Positions 47,678 to 56,715 of a stretch of DNA of 64,000 bases are shown piece after piece. The notes below the pieces were generated by a model. The model had not been told where the DNA came from and made no database searches. It saw only the letters and a list, made by a program, of their open reading frames with translations. Both the position numbers and the translations under genes were made by a program. The stretch comes from Halovenus carboxidivorans. Lineage in GTDB: Archaea; Halobacteriota; Halobacteria; Halobacteriales; Haloarculaceae. Each line of letters starts with the position of its first letter. The first letter of the stretch is position 1. Location: positions 370,748 through 434,747 of the forward strand of contig NZ_WUUT01000003.1 of the NCBI RefSeq assembly GCF_009831575.1. The letters are read 5' to 3'.

Positions 47678-48712
47678 TTAGTCGCCGTCCGAGTCGCGCA
47701 GACACTCCGCGAGTGGCTCGACAATCTCGTCGGAGACGCTGTAGGGGTCGGTCTCGCGGTCGAGCACCCGCTGGACGAACTGATCGAGCCCACCCCGGGA
47801 CTCCAACTCCTCGGTGAGTAACTCGTTTACGTCTTCGCGGATCAGCGTCCGGATCTCCTCGGCGTAGCGCTGACGGCTCTGGACCTCCCGCTCGCCGGAC
47901 TCGTCGAGGTACGCGCGGTGGTCCGCGAGCGTATCGAGCAACTCGTCGACTCCCTCGCCGCGTTCTGCGACGGTCTCGACAATCTCCGGCTCCCAGCCTG
48001 CTCGGTCGATCTCCCCCTCGACGGAGACGTCCATCTCGGTCGCGCCGTGGTGACCGACGGTCCCGGGCACGCGGCCGTCCCGGTAATCGAGCATCTCCCG
48101 AAGCTCCTGAACGGTCCGGTCCGACCCCTCCAGATCGGCCTTGTTGACGACGAAGATGTCCCCGATTTCGAGAATCCCCGCCTTGAGCATCTGTACGTCG
48201 TCGCCGCTGCCCGGCGGGACGAGCACGAGCACCGTCTCGGCGGTTTTGACGATGTCGATCTCGTTCTGCCCGGCCCCGACGGTCTCGATGAGGATCTTGT
48301 CCTTGCCGAAGGCATCGAGCGCCTTGACCGCATCCGTCGTCGCCGTCGACAGGCCGCCGAGCGTGCCGCGGGCGGACATCGACCGGAAGAACACGTCCAT
48401 GTCGCCGATGTTCGAGGCCATCCGAATCCGGTCGCCCAGCACGGCGCCGCCGGTAAACGGCGAGGACGGATCGATCGCGATGACACCGACGGTCAACCCC
48501 TGGTCGCGGTAGGTCGCTGCCAGTTTGTCGACCAGCGTCGACTTGCCCGATCCGGGCGAGCCGGTGAGACCGATCACGTCGGCGTTGCCCGTGTGTTCGT
48601 GAAGTTGTTTGACGAGATCACGGTACCCCGGCTCTCTGTTCTCGATTTTCGTGATCACGCGTGCGAGTGCGCGATGCTCTCCGTCGAGTAGCGCCTGAAT
48701 CAACTCGCTCAT
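47678..48712 (-). CDS. meaB: methylmalonyl-CoA mutase chaperone GTPase MeaB
   Basis: 344 residues. G1 motif GSPGSGKST (about residues 49-57), G3-type DTVG/ETVGAGQNEID and G4 NKAD define the G3E GTPase. The C-terminal helical dimerisation arm is complete. MeaB protects and reloads the B12 cofactor of methylmalonyl-CoA mutase. The ATG at 48712 gives the family N-terminus; a GTG at 48730 would overlap the upstream mcmA2 gene. Confidence 0.94.
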   Translation of the reverse strand: MSELIQALLDGEHRALARVITKIENREPGYRDLVKQLHEHTGNADVIGLTGSPGSGKSTLVDKLAATYRDQGLTVGVIAIDPSSPFTGGAVLGDRIRMASNIGDMDVFFRSMSARGTLGGLSTATTDAVKALDAFGKDKILIETVGAGQNEIDIVKTAETVLVLVPPGSGDDVQMLKAGILEIGDIFVVNKADLEGSDRTVQELREMLDYRDGRVPGTVGHHGATEMDVSVEGEIDRAGWEPEIVETVAERGEGVDELLDTLADHRAYLDESGEREVQSRQRYAEEIRTLIREDVNELLTEELESRGGLDQFVQRVLDRETDPYSVSDEIVEPLAECLRDSDGD

Positions 48713-48722
48713 ACCCACCCGA

Positions 48723-49142
48723 TCACTCACGTTCCGGTGCGTTCTCCCGGACGTACTCGATCATCTCGTCCATCGACGCGCCGGGACCGAACACCCGGGC
48801 GACGCCGAGTTCGAGTAGCTCCGTCTCGTCTTCGTCCGGAATGATCCCCCCGACGAGCACGAGCGTATCCTCGAAGGCGCCGTACTCCTCCAGCCCCTCG
48901 ATAATCTCCGGTACGAGCGTGTCGTGGGCGCCCGAGAGAATCGAAATGCCGAGCACGTCGACATCCTCTTGGACCGTTGCCTGTACAATCTCCTCCGGTG
49001 CACGGTGGAGCCCCGAGTAGATCACCTCGAATCCGGCGTCGCGGAACGCCCGCGAGATGACGTGTGCGCCGCGGTCGTGGCCGTCGAGTCCGACCTTGGC
49101 GACGAGACACCGGATCTGCCGCTGTTCCTGATCGACACCCAT
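48723..49142 (-). CDS. mcmA2: methylmalonyl-CoA mutase B12-binding subunit
   Basis: 139 residues, a stand-alone cobalamin-binding domain. The B12 lower-ligand motif DGHDRGAHV (D-x-H-x-x-G) is at about residues 22-30, followed by SILSGAH and GGIIPDEDE. It supplies the cofactor-binding half of a split mutase; the catalytic subunit is not in the window. It is cotranscribed with meaB and lies 44 bp after glpB. Confidence 0.93.
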   Translation of the reverse strand: MGVDQEQRQIRCLVAKVGLDGHDRGAHVISRAFRDAGFEVIYSGLHRAPEEIVQATVQEDVDVLGISILSGAHDTLVPEIIEGLEEYGAFEDTLVLVGGIIPDEDETELLELGVARVFGPGASMDEMIEYVRENAPERE

Positions 49143-49186
49143 GCTCTAGCATACCCGCGGTTTCTGTTTCACTGTTTCGGTAATAC

Positions 49187-50422
49187 TCACGACCGCTCGC
49201 TGGCTCGCCGGCCGGCCTCGTAGCCGGTCGCGAGTCCGACCCCACCTGCGGCGTGATCGGCGACCACGTTCGGCCCGGCGAGAACACGTCCGGCCGCGTA
49301 GAGGTTCTCCGCGACCGCTGACTCGTCGGACGTGACCGGTCGCAGCCGATCATCCGTCGGCACGCCGGCCCGCACGGCCGGGTGGTCACCGAGGAACCGT
49401 TCGTCGACCAGTCCCCGGTCAGGCAGCGTTACGGGACAGTCGAAGACCGGCTCCCGGAGGTCCTCCGGTCCGCCGACGAGACCGCCCGACTCCGCACCGC
49501 CCGTCGCGAGCACGTAACTGTCCGCCTCGTAGCTCTCTCGTCCGGTCGACACTCGTTCGATCCGCCCCTCGGTCCGTTCGACCTCTGTGATCCGGCCCGC
49601 TGAATCGAGTTCGCCACCCCGGGATTCGAGAGTTTCGGCAAGCAGCGACTCCAGCCGACGGCCCGGGAGGCTCGGCGGACCGAGCGACACCTCGAACACG
49701 GAGACGCGTAGTTTCTCGGCAATCGTCTCCGTAATCGCGGCCGTCTCGGACTCGCCGAGTGCTGCCGGGAGTCCGATTCGTGGTTCGACATCGACCACCG
49801 GTTCGAGCGCGTCGACGAGTCGCTCGCGGGCGGGTTGTCCGTCGCTAATCTCGTTTTCGTCGAGCAGTCGTGCCATCTCCGCCGGTGAGTCTGCCGACAA
49901 GGGTGTATCGATCATCTGTCCGGTGACATCGAGCGGCGTCCGTTCGTCGAGGCGTTCAGCCGCCAGTTCGGCGTCGAAGTCCGGGAACCCCTCGAAGCCG
50001 ACCAGCCGCATCGACGGCGGCCCGCTCACCACGCCGTTGCTCACGCTCCGCGGATACCGCAGCGCCGGTGCCACCTCGCCGACTGCGGTCGGAAACAGCG
50101 CGTTCGTCTCCGTCCCGGAGCCGACGTATCGCTCGCCGGCCACGTCGTCGAACAGCGCGAGCGCATCTCGAACCGTGTCGAGGCCCAGCCGGCTGTACGG
50201 ATGTGACTCCGGGAGCCGGTCGACCGCGGAGAGCGGATTCGCAACCGGCTCCGTCCCCCCTGGCTCGAACCCGAGCACGTCGAGCAGTCCCGTCTCCGTC
50301 GCGAACCGATCAGCCGGGAGTCGGAGGAGCCGAACCGACGCGCCGGGGTCGGCATCGAGGGCACTCAGCGCCGCGCTGTACCCCTCGATGCCGCCGCCGA
50401 CGACGAGTACGTCCTCGCTCAT
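49187..50422 (-). CDS. glpB: anaerobic glycerol-3-phosphate dehydrogenase subunit B
   Basis: 411 residues. A Rossmann motif (VLVVGGGIEGYSAAL) opens the protein and SYVLATGG-type FAD contacts (here SYVLATGGAESGG) are in the C-terminal half. It matches the GlpB subunit of the GlpABC complex, the membrane-linked oxidation of glycerol-3-phosphate. It overlaps the end of glpA by 4 nt (ATGA). The iron-sulfur subunit GlpC, which normally follows, is absent: the next gene is mcmA2. Confidence 0.9.
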   Translation of the reverse strand: MSEDVLVVGGGIEGYSAALSALDADPGASVRLLRLPADRFATETGLLDVLGFEPGGTEPVANPLSAVDRLPESHPYSRLGLDTVRDALALFDDVAGERYVGSGTETNALFPTAVGEVAPALRYPRSVSNGVVSGPPSMRLVGFEGFPDFDAELAAERLDERTPLDVTGQMIDTPLSADSPAEMARLLDENEISDGQPARERLVDALEPVVDVEPRIGLPAALGESETAAITETIAEKLRVSVFEVSLGPPSLPGRRLESLLAETLESRGGELDSAGRITEVERTEGRIERVSTGRESYEADSYVLATGGAESGGLVGGPEDLREPVFDCPVTLPDRGLVDERFLGDHPAVRAGVPTDDRLRPVTSDESAVAENLYAAGRVLAGPNVVADHAAGGVGLATGYEAGRRASERS

Positions 50423-52212
50423 TGGCCCACCGCCTCCGAACACTTCGCCCGCCCGTCTGTGCCCCGCGGCACGCCGTCGATGACCGGCAGGACCGAGTCC
50501 TCGCCGCGGTATCGCTGGTCGGCGCGGCTTCGCTCGGGTATCGTGAACCCGCTTTCGTCGAAGGAGTCGGTGTCGACCTCTTCCTGTCGCTCGTCGTCGC
50601 GGCCGAGCAGACGCGCGTGAAACTCGTAATCGTCGAGCGCCGCGGCGAGTTGGTCGTCAGCCAGCGTCTCGCGCCGCCCCCGCCAGCGCCGCTGCAGCAG
50701 CGTTTCGAGCGACTCGTCGACGGTCTCGTGGTCGTGATCGGGGTATAGCTCGGCCGCGATCCGGTGTCCGCAGCGACCGCCCTGACACTCGCCCATCGTC
50801 GCGCCGGTCTGCGTCCGGACGTTCGCGAGTTCGGGCTCGGGCTCGCTCGCGTCGATGGCCGACCGGACCGCTTCGCGGCCTACCGACCGCGCCTCACAGA
50901 GGACCGGACCGGAGTCGCCCGACCGAATCGAAGTGTCGGGCAGGCTCAGATCGGCGGTGAGGCAGGACCGACCGATCCCGAACTCCCGGCAGACCCGGTT
51001 GACTGCCTGTTCTGCGACGAAACGGTGTGTCGTGACGCTCCCGCCGATGACGCTCAACAGCCCCCACCGGTCGTCGTATTTCTCGTGGTCGACCAGCGTC
51101 GCGTCGTGGCCGTACGGGGAGGCGCTCGAACTGGCGTGTTGGGTCCAGACGCCCGTATACGACCGCAACACTGCCGCCTCGCTGGCCGCCGGCAGGACCG
51201 CCTCCACCGCGGCGAGTGCCTCCTCCAGTTCGGTTGGCTCCGGAATCGGTCCGACGACCGTGTTCCCCTGATACGGGGCGGCCGTGATCGGATAGCCGTC
51301 GTCGCTCCGCCGAGTGACCGCCGAGTCGGTCAGTTCGCCGCTCAACACGACCATCCGACCGCGGCTCCGGGACAGCGGGAGTTTGATCCCCGCGAGACCG
51401 GCGATCTGGTCGGCCCACGCACCGGCCGCGTTGACGACGTAGTCGGCTTCGATCTCCTCGCGCTCGCCCGTATCCGGCGTGTCGTCCTCGGTCGCGCCGG
51501 GAAACGACCGCTGGACCGTTCCCGGCATCCCCGGCGTATCCTCCTCATCGTCGTCCTCGGCGTCGATTGGCTCCTCCTCTTCCTCGTCGACTTCTGGCTC
51601 CCGTGTCTCCTCTGGTACGTCCTCGCTGGGCGATGTCGGTGCCCGCACTCCACCGGGACTCTGGTCGAACTCCACCTCCGCGCCGACGATGTCGGTGCCG
51701 TCGGTGAGCAACTCGACGACCGACGCCCCGGTCTTGATCTCGGCGCCGTAGTTCTCCGCGCTCGTCGCGTTCGCACGCGTCAGCGCGAAGGGATCGACGA
51801 CCCCGTCGGGGACGCGAACGCCCCGGTCGATCCCGTCGGCGACGCCGATTTCGTCGAGGTCGCTACGGCCGAGCGCCGAGGCGGGGATCGAACGCTGTTC
51901 GCAGGCGTCGACGAACGCGTCGAACTCTCCCTTTTCTGCCGGGAGCACGACCCCCTCGGTGTCTTCGATACAGTGGCCGGCAATCTCCCGGAGAGTCCTG
52001 TTCTCCGTGAGACAGCGCATCGCGGCGGTCGGGTTCTCCTCGACGAACCGAGCGCCGCTGTAGAGTAGCCCGTGGATGCTCCCGGTCGTCCCCGCCGCGA
52101 GCGTTCCCTGTTCGACCAGCGTTACCTCCAGTCCGCGGAGCGCACAGTCACGGGCGATGGCCGTTCCGAGTACTCCGCCGCCGATGACTAGTACGTGTGG
52201 CGTGTACGCCAT
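50419..52212 (-). CDS. glpA: anaerobic glycerol-3-phosphate dehydrogenase subunit A
   Basis: 597 residues, the catalytic FAD subunit. A Rossmann motif (VLVIGGGVLGTAIARDCALRG) and DAO fold are followed by the C-terminal BFD-type [2Fe-2S] domain (CEARSVG ... GATMGECQGGRCGHRI). Oxidises sn-glycerol-3-phosphate to dihydroxyacetone phosphate. An Asp/Glu-rich insert of roughly 70 residues (about 186-256) interrupts the FAD domain and is not part of the family core. No glycerol kinase is seen here. Confidence 0.93.
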   Translation of the reverse strand: MAYTPHVLVIGGGVLGTAIARDCALRGLEVTLVEQGTLAAGTTGSIHGLLYSGARFVEENPTAAMRCLTENRTLREIAGHCIEDTEGVVLPAEKGEFDAFVDACEQRSIPASALGRSDLDEIGVADGIDRGVRVPDGVVDPFALTRANATSAENYGAEIKTGASVVELLTDGTDIVGAEVEFDQSPGGVRAPTSPSEDVPEETREPEVDEEEEEPIDAEDDDEEDTPGMPGTVQRSFPGATEDDTPDTGEREEIEADYVVNAAGAWADQIAGLAGIKLPLSRSRGRMVVLSGELTDSAVTRRSDDGYPITAAPYQGNTVVGPIPEPTELEEALAAVEAVLPAASEAAVLRSYTGVWTQHASSSASPYGHDATLVDHEKYDDRWGLLSVIGGSVTTHRFVAEQAVNRVCREFGIGRSCLTADLSLPDTSIRSGDSGPVLCEARSVGREAVRSAIDASEPEPELANVRTQTGATMGECQGGRCGHRIAAELYPDHDHETVDESLETLLQRRWRGRRETLADDQLAAALDDYEFHARLLGRDDERQEEVDTDSFDESGFTIPERSRADQRYRGEDSVLPVIDGVPRGTDGRAKCSEAVGQ

Positions 52213-52261
52213 TCAGTTGCACGCACCTGCGGGGGCCGCGTACTTATACTACCTGATCCGT

Positions 52262-54007
52262 CTAACCGTCCGTCTCCAGCGGGTCCGCGTAGACGACTCC
52301 GCGCTCGCCGTCGAGTGTCACTTCCCGACCTTCCCGCACGTCGTCGGGCACGCGTGCGTGGCTGATCATCGGAACCCCGAGTTCGCGCGCCACGACCGCC
52401 GCGTAGCCGGTCATCCCCTCGTGGGCGTCGATGATCCCCGCGATTTTCGAGAGGTCGCCCCGGAACTCCTGGTCGAACTCCTCGGGGACGGCGATGATCG
52501 CACCGTCTGGAACTTCGGCCAGGTCACCGTCGTCGACTCGGGACAGCGGTCCCGTCGCGAAGCCCGCGATGACGGACCGACCCGAGAGCAGTCGCTCGGA
52601 CGCGACGTGCACCTTGAGCATATCCGCGGTGTCGTAGCCGCCGTGGTCGGTCATCATTCCCGAGAGCACGACCACGGTGTCGCCGCTCTCGGCGCTACCG
52701 GCGTCGAGCGCCGTCTGCACGGCGTTGCGGATCACCGCGTCGGAACTGTCCTCCTCGTAGGTGGCGTGTCGGGGGATGATCCCCCAGGTGAGCGTGAGTT
52801 GTCGACGAACGCGGTCGTCCGGCGTCGAGGCGACGATTGGGATGTTCGGCCGGTACTTCGCCGCCTTCCGTGCCGTGTAGCCGGATTCGCTGGCCGCGAC
52901 GACCGCGCTCGCACCCACGTCCCGGGCGAGAAACCGGGCCGACCGAGCCAGCGCGTCGGTTCGGGTGTCCCCCGCCGGCGGCACCCGCTGTTCGAGCGTC
53001 TCGGCGTACTCTTCACTTTCCTCGACGTCACCGATGATTCGGGCCATCGTCTCGACCACCTCGGCCGGGTGATCCCCGATAGCCGTCTCCCCCGAGAGCA
53101 TCACGGCGTCGGTCCCGTCCAGCACGGCGTTTGCTACGTCGGAGGCCTCTGCTCGCGTCGGACGGTGTTCGCTGATCATCGAGTCGAGCATCTCCGTCGC
53201 CGTGATGACCGGCACGCCGGCGCCCCGGCACTTTCTGATGATGCGCTTCTGGATGATCGGCACGTCCTCCAGCGGGCACTCGACACCCAGGTCGCCGCGG
53301 GCGACCATGATCCCGTCCGCCGCGTCGATGATCTCGTCGATGTTCTCGACGGCGTCGGCGCGTTCGATCTTGGCGACGATGGGGATGTCGGCGTCGCGCT
53401 CGTCGAGTTCGGAACCGATCTCGTAGACATCTGCGGCGGACCGGACGAAGCTCCCGGCGACGAAGTCGACGTTCGTCTCCGCCGCGATATCGAGTTCCCG
53501 GCGGTCCTGTTCGGTGACCGCCGGCAGGCCGAGATCCACCCCCGGAACGTTGACTCCGGTTCGGGAGCCGAGTTCCCCACCGGATTCCAGTCGCGCGCGT
53601 ACGCCCGAACCGCCCTCGGTCACCGTGGCCGTGATCCGGCCGTCGTCCAGCAGGATCTTGTCCCCGGCTTCGACGGCGTCGACACCCGCAGAGAGCCCGA
53701 TCTGCTCTGTCGTCGTCTCGGCACCCTCGACGAACCGCACGACAGCCCCCGCAGAGAGCGTTATCGGTTCGTTCATCTCCGCAGTCCGGATCTCCGGCCC
53801 CGGCAGATCGAGCAACGTCCCGATCGGTGTCGCCGTCGTCTCGTCCACCGATCTGACCCGCCGGATCAACTCCCGCCTGTCCGCCGGGGTGCCGTGGCTG
53901 GCGTTGAACCGCGCGACCGACATCCCGGCCTCGACCAGTGACGTGATGGACTCCCGATCGTCTGACGCCGGCCCGAGCGTACAGACGATCTTGGCCCGGC
54001 GAGTCAT
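52262..54007 (-). CDS. pyk: pyruvate kinase with C-terminal PEP-utilizer domain
   Basis: 581 residues. The TIM-barrel core carries RAKIVCTLGPASDDRES, RFNASHGTP, MVARGDLGVE (Mg/K site) and VITATEMLDSM-like GVPVITATEMLDSM. An additional C-terminal domain of about 100 residues (from about 485, SVIAGFATGP ... HEGMTGYAAVVARELGVP) matches the PEP-utilising mobile domain found in some bacterial and haloarchaeal enzymes. Final step of glycolysis. Next to glpAB, upstream and in the same direction, 49 bp before glpA. Confidence 0.95.
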   Translation of the reverse strand: MTRRAKIVCTLGPASDDRESITSLVEAGMSVARFNASHGTPADRRELIRRVRSVDETTATPIGTLLDLPGPEIRTAEMNEPITLSAGAVVRFVEGAETTTEQIGLSAGVDAVEAGDKILLDDGRITATVTEGGSGVRARLESGGELGSRTGVNVPGVDLGLPAVTEQDRRELDIAAETNVDFVAGSFVRSAADVYEIGSELDERDADIPIVAKIERADAVENIDEIIDAADGIMVARGDLGVECPLEDVPIIQKRIIRKCRGAGVPVITATEMLDSMISEHRPTRAEASDVANAVLDGTDAVMLSGETAIGDHPAEVVETMARIIGDVEESEEYAETLEQRVPPAGDTRTDALARSARFLARDVGASAVVAASESGYTARKAAKYRPNIPIVASTPDDRVRRQLTLTWGIIPRHATYEEDSSDAVIRNAVQTALDAGSAESGDTVVVLSGMMTDHGGYDTADMLKVHVASERLLSGRSVIAGFATGPLSRVDDGDLAEVPDGAIIAVPEEFDQEFRGDLSKIAGIIDAHEGMTGYAAVVARELGVPMISHARVPDDVREGREVTLDGERGVVYADPLETDG

Positions 54008-54236
54008 GGGTTCCCCCGCGTGTGCGGTGTCGTTCTCATACTCCTACACTCACGGGTCGAGGTAATCAAAGTTGTCTGCGTGAAAAAATGATGACCGTTT
54101 CTCCCAGCCCACGACCACACCCCGGAGTTCCGGCCGCAAGTTCCCGGCTGTCGGCGGGATAGTGATCAATAATTAATGTATAGTTGCCGAGCAGTTTGGT
54201 GTGGATTTATACTGTGTGCTGGAATATGGGGGTGTA

Positions 54237-56093
54237 ATGTCGGAAGAACAGGAGGATAGCGGAATCGGGCACCGGTTGCGCAGCAGGTATATGTACAAGA
54301 TCGCTGCTGCGGTGATCGTCGTCGCGCTCGTCCTTACGGGGTTAGGGTGGTGGACGTTTACCGGCGTGCAGGCGAGTGTCTCCGACGACGCGGAATCGTC
54401 GATGCTGAGGGCGTCGGAGCGTGAGGCCGCTGGTATTCAACAGTTCGCCGGCGAGCGAAGCAACATCACACAGCGGATCGCAAACGAGGAAGGGATCGGC
54501 AGTATGTCCGATCAACAGATCAACGCCACGCTCGCGGACGAACTCCGCCGGGCACCGAGCGACGTGGTCGCACTCCACTACTACAACATCGAACAGCAGA
54601 CCGTCGAGATCAGCACCAACCCCCTCGCGGAGGGGGTCGAAGTGAGCGCCGAGCAGTTCCCGTGGGTCGAGGCCGCTCGCCAGGCCACCGCTGGCGAGGT
54701 GCGTTCGCTCGAACCTAACAGCGGGACGGTCGCGTTCAAGGACGGCAACGAGAAACAACTCGGCTTCGTCGCTCCGGTCGAGAACCGTGAATCCCACGCC
54801 ATCGTCCTCGTCGTCGACCTCGAGGCCCGGAGTTCGCTTCTCACCTCGCCGGTCGAGGGCGGCAAGATCCACGTCGTCTCCTACGCCGCGGACGGTCAGA
54901 TCGTCCTCGCGGAGGACCTCACGACCATCCTCGATCAGCATCCGCTCGTCGGGGAACTGGACTATCTCACGACCGGCGACGTGCAGGCCCAGACCGACCA
55001 GGTGACCGCACAGACCGATCTCTTCGAGGACGAGAACCTGGTGGTCGCGTCGGCTGAGGTGCCGGGCGACAAGCGGTGGCTCGTGACGACGACCGCCGAA
55101 CGCTCGACGGTTTTCGACACGGTCAGCGAGGTGTCTCGGAGCCTGCTTATCCTCATCGTCGTCTCGCTTCTGGGGCTGGTCGTCCTCGGGGCGGCGATCA
55201 TCCGCGACATCAACCGGTCGCTGAACCAGATCACCGTCTACGCCGAAGAGATCGAAGACGGCAATCTCGGCGTCGACATCGAACAGTCCCGCGTCGACGA
55301 GTTCGGCCAACTCTCGGTGCTGTTCTCCCGGATTCGGGACAGTCTCGAAGGGCAGATCAGAGAGGCTGAACAGGCCCAAAAAGAGGCGGAAGTCGCCCGA
55401 GCAGAGGCCGAGGAACTGGCCCGACACCTCCAGGAGAAAGCCGAGGAGTACTCCGAGGTGATGCAGCAGGTCGCGGCCGGCGATATGACCCAGCGGATGC
55501 AGCAGGACGGCGAGGAGGAGTCGATGGATCAGATCGCCGCGCAGTTCAACGAGATGATCGAGGAACTGGAGAAGACGACCGGCCAACTCAAAAGCTACGT
55601 CGACGAGGTCGAAGCGGCCGGTGCCGAGGTCGAACAGAGTTCCCGGACGGTCCGGGAGGCGAGCGAGCAGGTCGCGGAGTCGATCCAGAAGATCTCCGAC
55701 GACGCTTACGACCAGAAGGACCGCCTCGACGAACTCCGCCGGTCGATGGAGGAGACCGTCGAGCGGATCGAGGACATCGCCGCGGAACACGACAACGTCT
55801 CCGTCGACGACGCGCTCGCGCAGATCCGCGAGGTGGCCGAGGAACTCGACGAGATCGCCGAACTCAGCCAGGAGACGATGGCCGAGTCACAGGAGGTCGC
55901 CGGCGCGGCCGAGGAGCAGGCGGCCGAACTGAACACGGTCTCCGATCGGGCGAACGACTTACAGCGGTACGCCCAACCGCTCCGTGACATCCTCGAACGG
56001 TTCGAGACCGAGGAAGAACACGAGTTCGTCTTCTCCGTGGGTCCGACTGGCGGCGCCGCCAGCCCGGAAGAAGGTCCCGGCGACGACGCCTGA
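54237..56093 (+). CDS. transducer-like membrane protein lacking the signalling hairpin
   Basis: 618 residues. Span 1 (about 20-43) and span 2 (about 302-324) enclose an external sensor domain, cache-like by length. Two HAMP-like units (about 325-375 and 410-455) and coiled coil follow. The cytoplasmic helices look like chemotaxis transducers (SSRTVREASEQVAESIQKI ... SQEVAGAAEEQAAELNTVS), but the conserved tip (normally QTNLLALNA-type) that binds CheA/CheW is missing. It ends with an acidic tail after LRDILERFE. It therefore probably does not signal through CheA. The transcript begins close to the ATG (TATA at 54204-54213). Confidence 0.85.
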   Translation: MSEEQEDSGIGHRLRSRYMYKIAAAVIVVALVLTGLGWWTFTGVQASVSDDAESSMLRASEREAAGIQQFAGERSNITQRIANEEGIGSMSDQQINATLADELRRAPSDVVALHYYNIEQQTVEISTNPLAEGVEVSAEQFPWVEAARQATAGEVRSLEPNSGTVAFKDGNEKQLGFVAPVENRESHAIVLVVDLEARSSLLTSPVEGGKIHVVSYAADGQIVLAEDLTTILDQHPLVGELDYLTTGDVQAQTDQVTAQTDLFEDENLVVASAEVPGDKRWLVTTTAERSTVFDTVSEVSRSLLILIVVSLLGLVVLGAAIIRDINRSLNQITVYAEEIEDGNLGVDIEQSRVDEFGQLSVLFSRIRDSLEGQIREAEQAQKEAEVARAEAEELARHLQEKAEEYSEVMQQVAAGDMTQRMQQDGEEESMDQIAAQFNEMIEELEKTTGQLKSYVDEVEAAGAEVEQSSRTVREASEQVAESIQKISDDAYDQKDRLDELRRSMEETVERIEDIAAEHDNVSVDDALAQIREVAEELDEIAELSQETMAESQEVAGAAEEQAAELNTVSDRANDLQRYAQPLRDILERFETEEEHEFVFSVGPTGGAASPEEGPGDDA

Positions 56094-56192
56094 TCCTCGG
56101 GGGATCTTCCGGTACGACCGGCACCCCGGTACTTAAATTACCCCCGATATCAGTGGTAGGAACTGGTTGGGATGTACCTAATATGTACAGAT

Positions 56193-56594
56193 ATGAACCA
56201 CCCATCGATGACTGGTCCGCACGGCGGTCCGGGCGGCGAACGGTCGCAACTGACCGAGGAAGCCGAGATCGAGTCCCTGCTCGGCACGCTCGAAGATTCC
56301 GACTGCCGTGCGATCATCGAGGCGACGACGAGCGAGGCGCTGTCGGCCAGCGAACTCTCCGACCGCTGTGATCTCCCGCTGTCGACGACCTACCGGAAAC
56401 TCGACCAACTCACCGAAGTCGGCGTCCTCGACGAACGGGTTCGGCTCTCCCGTTCCGGCCAGCACACGAGCGAGTACACGCTCCAGATCGAGTCGATACA
56501 GCTCTCCGTCGACCCCGAATCGGGCGTCGTCCTGCAGATCTCCGACGACCAGCCCCTCCAGTCCGACGGTTCGCTGGTGGCCGGCGCCGACTGA
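56193..56594 (+). CDS. winged-helix DNA-binding protein
   Basis: About 133 residues from the ATG at 56193; ATGs at 56172 and 56208 are alternatives. A winged helix (about residues 25-75) reads LLGTLEDSDCRAIIEATTSEALSA-type entry, with recognition helix LPLSTTYRKLDQLTEVGVL. It is ArsR/HTH_20-like. The C-terminal end is a short beta segment without a recognised ligand domain. It lies between the transducer-like gene and the Brp-type gene in the same direction, so it may regulate carotenoid/retinal genes; this is inference. Confidence 0.8.
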   Translation: MNHPSMTGPHGGPGGERSQLTEEAEIESLLGTLEDSDCRAIIEATTSEALSASELSDRCDLPLSTTYRKLDQLTEVGVLDERVRLSRSGQHTSEYTLQIESIQLSVDPESGVVLQISDDQPLQSDGSLVAGAD

Positions 56595-56715
56595 ACGACC
56601 TCCGTTTTCCCGCCGACCCTCCCGTCCGTAACGCTTCGCTTTCGCCTCTCGTTTCACTTCAATCCCCTCCGTGTTGTGGGTGCTTCCTTAGGACCGTTCC
56701 AGCCAACATACAGGT

